From Jacaranda mimosifolia (Eukaryota > Streptophyta > Magnoliopsida > Lamiales > Bignoniaceae), in assembly GCA_018894105.1 (NCBI GenBank), contig CM032119.1:16137246-16201245 (forward strand): a DNA stretch of 64,000 nucleotides. The letters run 5' to 3'. Shown here one piece after another: positions 36,746-47,349 of this stretch (its first letter is position 1; every line of letters starts with the position of its first letter). The notes beneath the pieces are model-generated. The model ran no database searches. It was given only the letters and a program-made list of their open reading frames with translations, and was not told where the DNA came from. A program made the position numbers and the translations under genes.

Positions 36746-36984
36746 GGCTCGTTCATCTTTTCACAAATCCTTCATCCTAGGAAGGTTCCTCAAAGGTCAC
36801 AAAGTTTGGATTGTTCGCATGCCAAGCCCTTTGAACATTCCTCATGCAAAGAACATTTATGCTTCCACGAACCAGTAAAAGAAAGCAATTTGCTTAAAAA
36901 ATGAGCATTAGCTTAAACTGTGGTATAATTAAAGCCGCGAGTGCTCGACTGACAAAAAGTTGACATGAAATAAGTTTCAAACAT

Positions 36985-37699
36985 TTATGAAAAGGGATTG
37001 ACATTGTAATACTTCATTGTTATTATTATGAACCCAAGTAAATTTCTAATGAAATTTGGCACGAGTTGTGTTGGGCTAGCAGCTAAATGTTTGATAATGT
37101 TGGTTGTAGGTTCAACTATGGGAAATCTGGGGCCTGTTTCTAAGCATGGTACACTGAAAGCTAAATTGTTGGGAAGAGGATTATCCATGGTTTGACTAGG
37201 TTCAGGAGTTATTATCTTATAACTTGGAGGAATAAAAAATCTTTTACACATAGCAGAAATTATTTGAGAAGACAGTTTGGAGATTTCTGCAATAGGGTCC
37301 TGAGAATTTCGATCTTGTGGAACTGAGCTCGAGGTCGCACCTTTTTTAGGTTTAGGAGGCATCTTATTCGGGGGAGTATTATCACGATGCGCTACATGAT
37401 TATTTAATGATTTCTTATGAGGGTCAGGATCTGTATGGATACTATTGGGACTTGAAGTACTTGAACTAGTAGAAGATGTACTAAAATCAGGTGTGCTAGA
37501 ACTACTAGAATCAAAAGACATGAGAAGAAATGTTATCTAAGTGTACTTGGTTGGATCTAGGGAATGTTTTGAATTGAAGAGGTTGTCTTTTGGGAGCAAA
37601 CTGGGTATGGCAATGTGCAAGAGAGCAAACGGGACCAAGTATAAGGACTTGTCCAGAAGAATGCACCAATCTAAGGGACCGATTGCTTGGAGAAGTCAA
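36985..37699 (-). pseudogene. Retrotransposon-like gag ORF, broken
   Basis: A 178-residue frame (37521-36985) begins with a Ser/Thr-rich tract (SFDSSSSSTPDF) and a KMPPKPKKG basic patch. It ends with SPTQLVPNFIRNLLGF, reminiscent of the AQLxPNxWRxLxGF pattern of plant transposon gag-like domains (PF04195/PF20167 type). A second - strand frame (37699-37511) overlaps its start. I do not recognise it as a host gene. No RNA-binding knuckle, LTR or polymerase is near, so it is probably a relic. Confidence 0.4.
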
Positions 37700-38302
37700 A
37701 TCTAATGGTGTTAAGAGTAAGAAGCTTGGAATCCTATGATCCAGATATAGCGCAAAAATTTTGAAATTGGGCGGTAAAAAATATAGGAACTGACGACCTT
37801 AAGTGACAACTTTCTTATTTTTGTAAACAAACATGGTGAAGTTGGGGAGTAGATGATCAAGAAAGACATGAATTAATAAATTAGATATGAATTTGCCTAA
37901 CATCACAAAATTTAGTCCGACCTGGAGTACGAACCTAAGTATGACTTATCCTCAGTGTAGATCATGGGACACATGGCATCATTAGGGAAATGGAGGTCGT
38001 ACAGAGAGGACATCCAAGATGGTACTCAAAGGTTACTAATCGTGGATCTACGATTACATGGCAAAATCACATACACCTATAAGGACAATTCTAGGATAGA
38101 TAGTACATAATAGTTATTATAAATACCTTGAGTGATCATTTGTAGCTGGACCTTTAGGCATCTTGTGAAACATAGATCTTAATTTAGGCTTGACACAAAC
38201 AACCTAGAAAGATAAGGGCTTTGTAATTTTCCTTCCAAGACTCAAGACTCATATAAATAAATTAATATTTGGGATCTAAGTGAGAACCTGAATTAATTGA
38301 AG
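37700..38302. other. Intergenic DNA
   Basis: Nothing recognisable is seen: no long frame, no repeat termini, no RNA. Confidence 0.5.
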
Positions 38303-40201
38303 AGGTGGCAATGTAGATTAGAGCTCATGGCCTTAAAATTTTAGAAATTGCTTTACCAGTTGAGTATGGCTGTTAATGGGTTGGATTCGGATCGGATCAT
38401 GCTGAATCTGAATTTAAATTCGAAAGTAATCCTAACCCAATCCAAGATCCTATAGGATCTGTAGTTGGTATAACCATATTTGAATTTAGATAAAAATCGA
38501 ATATCGATCGGATACTCAAAAAAATCCAAAATCGAATACTTCCAAAATTATTATATATTTATTATTTTTTTTAAAATTTAGTAGAATCTAAATTAAAAGT
38601 AGTTATCCTTAAAAAGAAATTACACAACAGATTAATGTATAAATTTTCGTGTCTATAATCACTTAAAAGCAATAATAGAATTTAATTTAATTATATTATT
38701 TTACCAGATCATTGCATTTTAGATTCCATTGCTAATGATAGTACTTATTTGGCATTATAAATACATAGTTATACTTGATTTTTCAATTAATTAATTATAG
38801 GTTCAAAATTTTATAAAAAAAGAAACTCATTTTGATCAAATCGAGATTTACATTACATTCTGGACATATCATGCCATTCGGCTCCTACTAACTATTCCGC
38901 GCCATTTTATGTTATAAAAATAGAGAAACAAGTGACGTAATTATGATGTAAATAAGATCAAAATCCAACAATTTACATGAAAAGTACCTGATTTGATATA
39001 TTGTATAGGAGTTTATTACTCCATTCATCCAAATATCCACTTTAGCATTACTATAGGATCATGTGTATGTATATGTATAATACTAAATATATTTGGATTC
39101 GAATTATTAATGGATTGGATGGAGCCATATCCATATTCACTCCATTCATTTCGAATTGCGAACTTTTTTAATCGTATCATATTCGTTGAATCTTTTATCG
39201 ATTATAGATCCTAAATAATTGAATTGAATTCAAATCAAATTTGAATTAAAATTTGTTCCATTAATAGCCCTACAGTTGAGTTTAGGTGGGTTTTATCAAA
39301 TTTGAGCTCGAAATGAGTTTTAAATGGGTTTAAAATGAGTTTAAGCTAGTTCAAAATGAGTCTAGTTGATAAATTTAACTAAAATTTAATAAATTAAAAA
39401 AAAAAATTTTGTATTAATAATAAAAAACTATATTATTTTCACTTCTTTATTTTTGTCAGAGTCTCATAGTTTTGAATTATTAATAATTTTAAATTTAAAA
39501 TATACATATTCGGCTTTCAACATATTAATAGATTAGTTATCTAAAATTCTTTCAACATATAAATTTTAGTACATAGATTAAATCTTGAAGTCATCTGAAT
39601 AAATATTATGTCTATTAATTTAAAAAAAAATTAAATTTATTGCTTAGCTTATATTGCATGCCAAATTGCCAATATTATAAGATGGATATGAAAGTCATAT
39701 AATTTAATTCTTGAAAGATTAATCAAAACTAACATATTCCATAATTAAAAATTAGATAGACACTTAGTGATGAATTAATTATATTTTTAACATTATCAAT
39801 TTTATTATGAACTCAGTGTTACTCATAATTAATTTTTATGCAATTACATATTACGAAAAAGATTAATAAAATAACTATAAAATTTAATAAATCATCTCAT
39901 TATATTGTAAATTGGTATGTGAAACAAAATGCAAAAAATATAATAATATTACTATTACGTTGTAATTTAATTTTTTAATATTATTATTGTCTTTTAAATT
40001 ATTTTTTAAATAAGTAAAATGGATCAATTTTGTTGTTTTGCGTTAGACCTATTCTGAATTTAACTCAATCCACTTTAAAACCAGTTCAATCTATTTTGAA
40101 TCCAACCCACTTTTAATCCACTTATTTCAACTCATATTGAACCAATTTATTTTAAATGCAATTCACATGAGCCAAAATAGAACCCAATCATTTGCCACCC
40201 A
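38303..40201. mobile_element. Old hAT-like element, copy B, carrying a nested MITE
   Basis: The left end AGGTGGCAATG and the reverse complement of the right end (GGGTGGCAAATG) form the terminal inverted repeat, better kept than in copy A (23670-24659). Without the nested element it is about 983 bp. No ORF survives. Its right flank leads straight into the 3' region of the RING gene. Confidence 0.65.
38365..39272. mobile_element. hAT-type non-autonomous element, 908 bp, nested
   Basis: The ends TATGGCTGTTAATGG and, in reverse complement, TAGGGCTATTAATGG form a 15-bp inverted repeat with two mismatches. A perfect 8-bp target duplication CAGTTGAG flanks it (38357-38364 and 39273-39280), the size made by hAT transposases. 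Subterminal blocks such as GGATTCGGATCGGAT recur. It is absent from the duplicate segment at 23.7 kb, so it inserted after that duplication or after the two copies parted. Confidence 0.92.
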
Positions 40202-40703
40202 TATAGATATGTGAAATGGAGACTTGTTTCTTTAGGTCGTTCATTGGTTAACCCATTTGGTACTTCCCTACCATTACATGTACTTCTTTTTTATTGGTGT
40301 TATCTGGATAAGTATACTTGGCCAAAAAGCATTGTTACAAACAATTTTTGGAACCTGAGTTCTTAAATGAAGTATTAGAAAATAGAAAAGGTTTAACAAG
40401 AGAGTCATGACCAGGACATAGGTCTCAGATATTAAAATAGAAAAGTATAGATGATAAAATTTTGGCCATTCTATTTTGGTACATTACTTGGCTAGCTATT
40501 AGATTATAGGGATTTTGTTCTTTGGTTTCATAGTCTCACGCAACCACAAATGCTGCACAAGAGCAAGAATTATAGGTGTGGTTTGATCACTGTGAAAGAC
40601 AAGTAAAGTCCCAGCTCGCAAAAAATATATTTTTCATTCATAATTTGTAATGTTTTCAAGTATTTGTCATTCCTATTCCAAACCCGATAATTATATACAA
40701 CTT
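40202..40703. other. 3' flank of the RING-H2 gene
   Basis: Not coding; homologous to 24660-24741 plus 25975-26417, with the solo LTR missing. It presumably contains the 3' UTR of the RING gene. Confidence 0.6.
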
Positions 40704-41696
40704 TCACAAAGGAATTACTGAATTCGGGGCTCTTCCACATTTAGATAAGCTGAACCACCTTCCACTGGAATGTGATCTCTTCATCTCACCAGGGCTCATT
40801 ACACAGTTCATCAAGTCCCCATGATTATTGAGTACATTATCCATGGACGCCGATCTTGATCTCATGATATGTTGATCCTGAGTACCACCCAGCTCATCTC
40901 TAATTTCAATTGATATTGACTCCATACTTCCAGATGGAGTCTTTGGTAGTATGTTAACTAATCCTTCAAATTCTTCCTCATTTCTTGTATCTATCTCCAC
41001 ATTTTCTGCCACAGCTGCACTCTCAACTTCAGCATGGCTCTGTGATAAAGGTTCATCCAAAGGAAGAGGAGTAGGAGGAGACTCCTCGACAGGTGGGGCC
41101 GCTGCCACGTTGGCTCGACACAAGGGGCAATTGGAGTTGGATTTGAGCCACGTGTCGATGCATCGTACATGAAAAGCATGGCTACATTTTGGTAAAAGCC
41201 TAAGCCGCTCATCTTCTACAAACTCACACAAGCAGACAGAACAGTCAGTCCCTTCAATTAATATTCCGGGCTCTCCTATCTTGTACTTGAACACCGTAAT
41301 AGACCTGATCAGTGCCTCATCGAGGCCATTACTTGTCACAAACCACGGCTCATATTCCACAGAGGGCTCCTCCTCGTCTCTCGACTGATCCACATCTGTA
41401 TCATGATTAATATTTTCATCCCTTGTGGATGAAAATCTGTTGCTACAATACTTTGATATGATGGCATAGTAACTGACAAGAAGGAATGCACCCGTCAAAA
41501 TGCCGATGATTGTGATAACAAGAGGTGAAAATTTTGGAGCGGAGCTTTCATCAGGAAATTCTTCAAAGGAAGGTGGAGGGGGGAATATGATGTAGCACCA
41601 CTGGGGACAGTACAAGCTACAAAAGCCTTGAGAGCAATCCTTATTATTCATATATTGCACCCATATCTTTGGGCTGCCAATAGAACCCGTATTCAT
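40704..41696 (-). CDS. ATL51/ATL52-like: ATL-family RING-H2 finger E3 ubiquitin ligase (ATL51/52-like)
   Basis: Predicted membrane-anchored E3 that recruits an E2 through its RING and ubiquitinates unknown targets. With the start chosen here the protein is 330 residues, coded without introns, as in most ATL genes. Visible parts: an N-terminal Cys-rich block ([23 protein letters not shown]) shared with Arabidopsis ATL51/ATL52; one transmembrane helix at about 57-79; the ATL GLD motif (NGLDEALI, about 123-130); and a complete RING-H2 at 152-193 with spacing C-x2-C-x15-C-x-H-x2-H-x2-C-x10-C-x2-C and the ATL Pro before the third Cys. The tail has conserved MDNVLNN and [12 protein letters not shown] motifs. 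The frame stays open upstream to an ATG at 41789, but those 31 codons look like leader: an acceptor-like TTCTTTTAG ends two bases before the chosen ATG. The frame is intact. Confidence 0.92.
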   Translation of the reverse strand: MNTGSIGSPKIWVQYMNNKDCSQGFCSLYCPQWCYIIFPPPPSFEEFPDESSAPKFSPLVITIIGILTGAFLLVSYYAIISKYCSNRFSSTRDENINHDTDVDQSRDEEEPSVEYEPWFVTSNGLDEALIRSITVFKYKIGEPGILIEGTDCSVCLCEFVEDERLRLLPKCSHAFHVRCIDTWLKSNSNCPLCRANVAAAPPVEESPPTPLPLDEPLSQSHAEVESAAVAENVEIDTRNEEEFEGLVNILPKTPSGSMESISIEIRDELGGTQDQHIMRSRSASMDNVLNNHGDLMNCVMSPGEMKRSHSSGRWFSLSKCGRAPNSVIPL

Positions 41697-43991
41697 TGCT
41701 AAAAGAATAGGGTAAAAAAGGAAAAACTTGCAGCAAGAACAAAGAATTTGTCCACAGGAAAGCCCTCCAAAGCTTGGCCAGCGAAACAAAATTAATCTTT
41801 AACAGCTACGTACTTATAATATTCAATAACTCCCTCATCATCAATATGCAGATGCTGTATTACTGCAAATCACTATTACAAAAGAAGAAAGGGAAATTAA
41901 ATACCTGAGAAACGAACGTCAAATCCGCGGCATACTAATAGTTCAAAAATTTCCAAGCTTGCTAATATATATCAATATGTGTTGTCAAGATAAATCTAGA
42001 GATTGGGAGGACTGATGAGACAGTATACACCATAGAACATAATGTTCCTTTACCTGATCAACTGTTGAAGAGAAGCCGCAGCTGAAACTGAAAGTGTAAG
42101 AAAAAAATAAAGCAGCTTGATTAGATGGAAAGCAGGAAAATTAAAAGAATAAAAAATAAAAAGTGAAAAACAGGTATTCCTTTTTCTTTAGCTCACCTTT
42201 TCCTTTTCCTTTTCCTTTGTCTTCTCTCTTTCTTTGTATTAACTTGCTTTCTTGGAGATAATGGTATTTTGACTAATGTGGTCATGTTGGTTGGGATATT
42301 GTTACCAAAGTATTCAATGCCTTAATACATATTTATTTATTGAGATTTGAGATGCATTATCAAATAATAGATATATAATATATGAAGTTGAAAGCAGAAT
42401 AAAGTTTAAAACTTTATGCAAGCAGGCCCACCAAGTTAGTTCTGCCAATCCAGGGTAAATGCATTCAGCGAATGATTCCTAATTCTTTAAGGTCTCTACT
42501 CTGTCATTTTCAGGCATGCATTTATCCCACGGAGAAACATTTAATGAAATATGTGAATCATTAATATATCTCAACATGTCACAACTAAAACGAAAGAAGA
42601 GACTGCATAAACAAATGTACTTTCAGTGGGAATCAATGTATTAAATCAGAGAGCCACTTGAAGAGCACATATTCCATCTTCTATTTGGATAATATTATTA
42701 TTATCATGGTGTAGAAGTGAACATTTCAAGCACTGTGTTAAAGGGAGTAATCAAATCTCCATGATGGAATAGCTAATTGCAACACAGTACCTCTTCAATA
42801 TCCGATCGAGTTCTGCAAAGTCAACTTGAGAACATATATCAGAATTTATGCATTTCCCGAGATAAATAAATCACGTCTTCATTGTTAATTTCATGCAACT
42901 TAGAATTTGGTAAAGCATTTCATAATCAACTTGAGATATATAAAGGTAGTTTTGGATGAGTTTAGAAATCATATATAACTACGTCAGCATCTGAGAGGGT
43001 GGCTACTAAATTTTAAGGTGGTAATTAGTTGAAGGGCTGATTTTGTCTAATTCTAACATGATTCTTTTCAATGTTATTTTAGATTCTTGGAGTCAGATTT
43101 AATCACAAATAAATTTGATTAAACAAACTATAACCCCCCCACCCCAAATAAAAAAGAAAATATTATTAGAGCCATTTAGGTGGCACTATTAACCCCCTGG
43201 GATATCATTTCTCAAAGTATATATCCTCAATCATGTTAGCTTATGCCTATAAAGCAGAGTACTGTAGGTGACAAAATGGAGTTTATTGTGTCATAACATC
43301 TTATATATTTGGCATACTGCGCGCTGTTTATCTTTCCTGTCTAGAGTTCTGCAAGTGATTCATTAATTAAGCAGTGAGGTGTAAAATTGTCTTGTTCTTC
43401 TATATATGTGGCTCTAACCTCTATCTATGGACTTGATAAAATTCTATGGTGCTCCAGAAATATAACTAGTATAATGACAAATAATCATACTCCAAGACAT
43501 TATGGTTCCTTCTGAAATCAGCGGCCATCAGGCGCACTCATAAAGAAAATGACAAAAACCCTCAAAATCTCCATAAATCCATCATAGCTCAGTCATTACC
43601 AATCATAGATGAGATATACAAATTAATTAATGTACATTCCCTAGAGTATAATAACATGCAACCTTACCTAAGTTGATGTATGTAAAACAATATATAAAAT
43701 CGTTCCATAATTAAAAGGAATAAGAATCGGCAATTGAACATTTGAAAAGATAGAATTAAAAATGAGCATAAAAAATATATATTAGTAGCCCTATGAAAGG
43801 ATAGATATTAAGTTTCAACATACTAATTATAATTAAACAGGATGAAAAGCCTTAAGCAAATTCTGGAATGCAACAGAAACTCTTATCTGAAACAAGAGAA
43901 TAAAGCACGCAAATTGCCAAATGCTAATACAACAAAGTATTTTATCCAGAAGAAGAGATATTCCATGATCACTATCAGATGTATCTATGAG
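41697..43991. other. 5' leader and promoter region of the RING gene, then intergenic DNA
   Basis: On the - strand a purine-rich leader (about 42240-42197) ends AAAG/GTGAGC, a good splice donor, and TTCTTTTAG at 41699-41707 is a good acceptor. A 5' UTR intron of about 498 bp is therefore possible. Beyond about 42300 no gene, RNA or transposon end is recognised. Confidence 0.4.
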
Positions 43992-45290
43992 TGATTATAT
44001 GCCTAAGATGGGGGTGAATTAGGCCAAAGAGATTTTATTGCATTGGAAGTTTATCACTCAAAAATTCTTTTTAGCCTTTTAAAATAATTTATGTCTTTTG
44101 TAGAAAACTGTTTTAGTTACTGACTAGAATTTATAAATACCAATTCAACTTCCAGTCAGACCATTGAAAGATAAAGTGATAAAATAGTGGTAAATGGACA
44201 CTGGTACTTATAAAGGTTCAGTAAGCTTACTCCTCTACCTAAGTTTTCACTTAAGTTTTAAACCTGTCAAATTAATTAATATGTAAGAATTTTTTTACAA
44301 GTAATAATAATAAATTGATAGTAAGAAAAATCGAGGATTAGAAACACCCTAGCATGGTGAAAAACCAGCTCTTCGCAAAGAGCTACACTGGAATCCCAGA
44401 CGGGATAAGGCAGATTCTAGAGCACTGTGAAACCACCTATTTATGAATAAGCTGGGGGAAACTTCTGCTAGATTCATTTGCATAACCTTTGTGGACTGAT
44501 GCATGAGTTGCTGCCACTTCGTAAGGCAAGCTCTAGTCTCTTCTCCCAAACTGAAATGAAGAACACTGATAAAGATTCCAAACAGTACCGCCCTACTGGT
44601 TTTTTCACCTAGAGGTCCTTAAAGCAACCAAGCGCCGATTTATTCTCTTCACGGGGTCCCTCGAGAGTAGGTACGACCCCCTGTCCCTCTTCACCACTTG
44701 GTTTTTCGAGACATAAACTGCTTTGTCTTCATCTCTTTAAGGTCCATCGAAGACAAGCTCCACTTGAACTTCTTCACCACAAGGTCCCTCAAATGCACAC
44801 GTAGAGCAAGGAATTAGTGACACTTAAGCATAAAACATGTATGAGGGTATCACACACAACTCCTCAAGACACTTAAGAAAGTTTTTTTTCCCAACTAAGT
44901 GATTCACATAATTCAATGCTGCATAATTTCACTTTTATATGCTTATGTCCAACAACTATATGTTCTTATTAAGGTAAGCATTCGTTGGAATTAAATATGG
45001 AAACAAGATAATTTTAGCAATCATGCATTAATTCCTTAAACAACAGATGTAACAATGATTTCAGCATGATATGCTTTTCTTTCCTAAGTCATGAACATGT
45101 AAATCAATCTAGAATCTTCATGAGATCTTTTAATTATGGAAAGTAAGTTCCAACATGTAATAGATTCCAGCAGATAATGCACAAGCAGATTCCAGTAGAT
45201 AATATGGAAAGATTTCATGCTTTCAGCACATAATTCTACAAGTGCAATTTTTTCATAATCAAAATAAAGTAAATAATCAAAAGGATAACA
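43992..45290 (-). repeat. 3' LTR of the Sirevirus-type element
   Basis: On the - strand it begins TGTTATCC right after the polypurine tract. It probably ends ...ATAATCA at 43992, next to the GCCTAAGATGGGGGTGAATT block often found at such LTR edges. The left edge is less sure because the partner LTR is missing. The short frame at 44349-44549 lies inside it and is not a gene. Confidence 0.6.
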
Positions 45291-45305
45291 ATCTCCCCCA
45301 TTTTG
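45291..45305 (-). other. Polypurine tract of the Sirevirus-type element
   Basis: On the - strand AAAATGGGGGAGAT immediately precedes the LTR start. Confidence 0.8.
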
Positions 45306-45818
45306 ATGATTACAAAATTTAAATAGAGTGAAAGGATATCACCTAAATTCCCCCTATCTATGTGCCTAGTTCTATAGGGATGTCACTTGAACTCTCTCTG
45401 TCTAACTCAAGAAACCACATAAACAACAAGTATTAGATAATAGATGATTGATTAACAATAGGCCTAGTCATCAATAACAAAACATTCAAAATAAGTTTAC
45501 AGACATATAAAAATGTTCATAATCCAAGTTGATAAAAGTTTCAAAATAAGTTCAGACAAGATAAAAGTTCTAGCAGACTGGTGATAAGTTTCAACAAAAT
45601 AAAAGATCTAAATTTCAAATTTCAGTTACTAATCTCCCCGTTCATTATCAAAAAGAGCTTAACAAACATTCAGATAAGCTCTAACTTTCTCCTTCAGATG
45701 AATGACACTAGCATGGGTACGACTGGATTTGTGAAGAAGGCGCTCGAGCTTGTAATCTATGGAATCAACAAGGATTTCCAAATGTCCTACTAGAGTTCCA
45801 TAGCCTTGTTGAGATCAT

Positions 45819-47111
45819 CTATCTTAGCTTCAAGTCCAACACCCACTTTGCTAGCTTTCCTTTGAGCCTTTCTTGGTGTTTTAATGGGAGTGGGGTGAAC
45901 AGGGTTGGATTCCTCAAATTCTGAGCTAATGGATACTGGAATTTTGGATTTCTTGGGACAAAGCTTGATACTGCTAGGAGTTCTAGCAACCCCCCTGAAC
46001 CATCTATCATCCTCAATATACTAAATTCTTATTTTCCTAAGGCTAGCAAGATCAAAGACTTTATGGCCACGCTCCCCCTCAATCCAAGCATTAGGTAGAA
46101 ACACTCCATCACTTTTGAAGATGTGTGTGAAAAGTGTAGAATAGGGAGGATTCTTGGCTTGATGGGAGAAAGAGTAAACCATATATTTCAGAATGATAAA
46201 GTCAAGATTGACTTTTTCTTGCTTGATAGCTTTGGCCATAAGATAAATGCTTGTGGAATTTAGATCAGTGGTATATGCCCTTGACTTTAAACCAGGGCAG
46301 AAAAAACAAAGCAACCAAGCAACTTATGAAGTAGAATATGTTCAATTTTCATTTTGTTCAAACCAGCACCTCCAGAAAAAGAGTATTGCTTTCCTCCCCA
46401 ATCGAGTTGACAAATTTCATCATGGGAAACATTGAAATTAGACAAATCACCAAAATTAAAAAAATTGGTACCATCATTTGGAATATCAGATAGAAAGTTC
46501 AACTTCGAAAGAGACAAGACAATCCTTTTGTCGAAAACATAAGACTCCATAGAGATATTAGATTCAATTTCAATAAAGGTGAAATTTGAGTAAAACAACT
46601 TGACTAAGTGAGGATATGAACATTCATCAATTCTCATTAAGTTATCCCATTTCAAACCACAAACCTAGTTAATTGCATCAGATTTTGGTAAAGAATCAAA
46701 TTTGATAGCCTTACCATGATTTAGATTGTAGGCAGAAACTTTCTCATTAAAGCATGTTTGAGCTTCAGAAGAGTAGAATTTTAAAAAGGATGGAAACTTA
46801 CTAAAATTCCAATCCTTAATTTCTTCGGGACGAATAAGAATAGTGGAATTAGGGCTAGAAACATATTTTTTAGAACTAGTGGGTCTTTCAAGACTACCCA
46901 TGGGAGTATCCTTAACCAATTCTTTACTGCCAAGATGGACTGGTTTGTCAGAAGAAAATGATTGATCCTCATCAACACTGGAGTTATTATATCATTTTAA
47001 TAGCATTGGAGCTTCAAAAATCTGGACAGGAACATGTTTAGAAGGAGATGATAAATGTTTTTTCTTGGAGGAAGAAGCTCCAACATCTAATTTTGCTGAG
47101 CATTTTGGCAT
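45819..47111 (-). pseudogene. Envelope-like ORF of the Sirevirus-type element, broken
   Basis: A coding region of about 430 codons lies between pol and the 3' LTR, the place of the env-like gene in SIRE-type elements. It starts with a Lys/Ser-rich segment, and its centre (residue blocks near 46655-46290) has the character of the plant 'putative transposon protein' domain (PF20167 type) often annotated there. At least two stops or frameshifts divide it (for example near 46980 and 46660). Whether such products ever acted as envelope proteins in plants is not established. Confidence 0.6.
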
Positions 47112-47349
47112 TATGATTTTTTGCTGAAGAAAAGAAGAGAAACGAAGAGAATTTTAGAACAAAAGAAGAAAAAGGTTTCTCTTTTCTAGGATGAAAGAGG
47201 AAATGGCAAGTTAAGGAAACGAGAAATTTTGAAAAGCGAAAAAAATCATGAATTAAATGGCCAATTTTGATGCACGCAAAAACTAGTGTTGAAAATGGAA
47301 GAGATGCGATTATTTTGAGTACATATTAACTGTCATATTTAAATGAGTT

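Noticed and set aside
41697..41789. 31 extra N-terminal codons of the RING gene
   Set aside because: Absent from remembered family members; an acceptor-like sequence ends immediately before the downstream ATG.
45581..45793. 70-codon + strand frame
   Set aside because: Lies between the envelope-like ORF and the polypurine tract of the Sirevirus-type element on the opposite strand; no domain.
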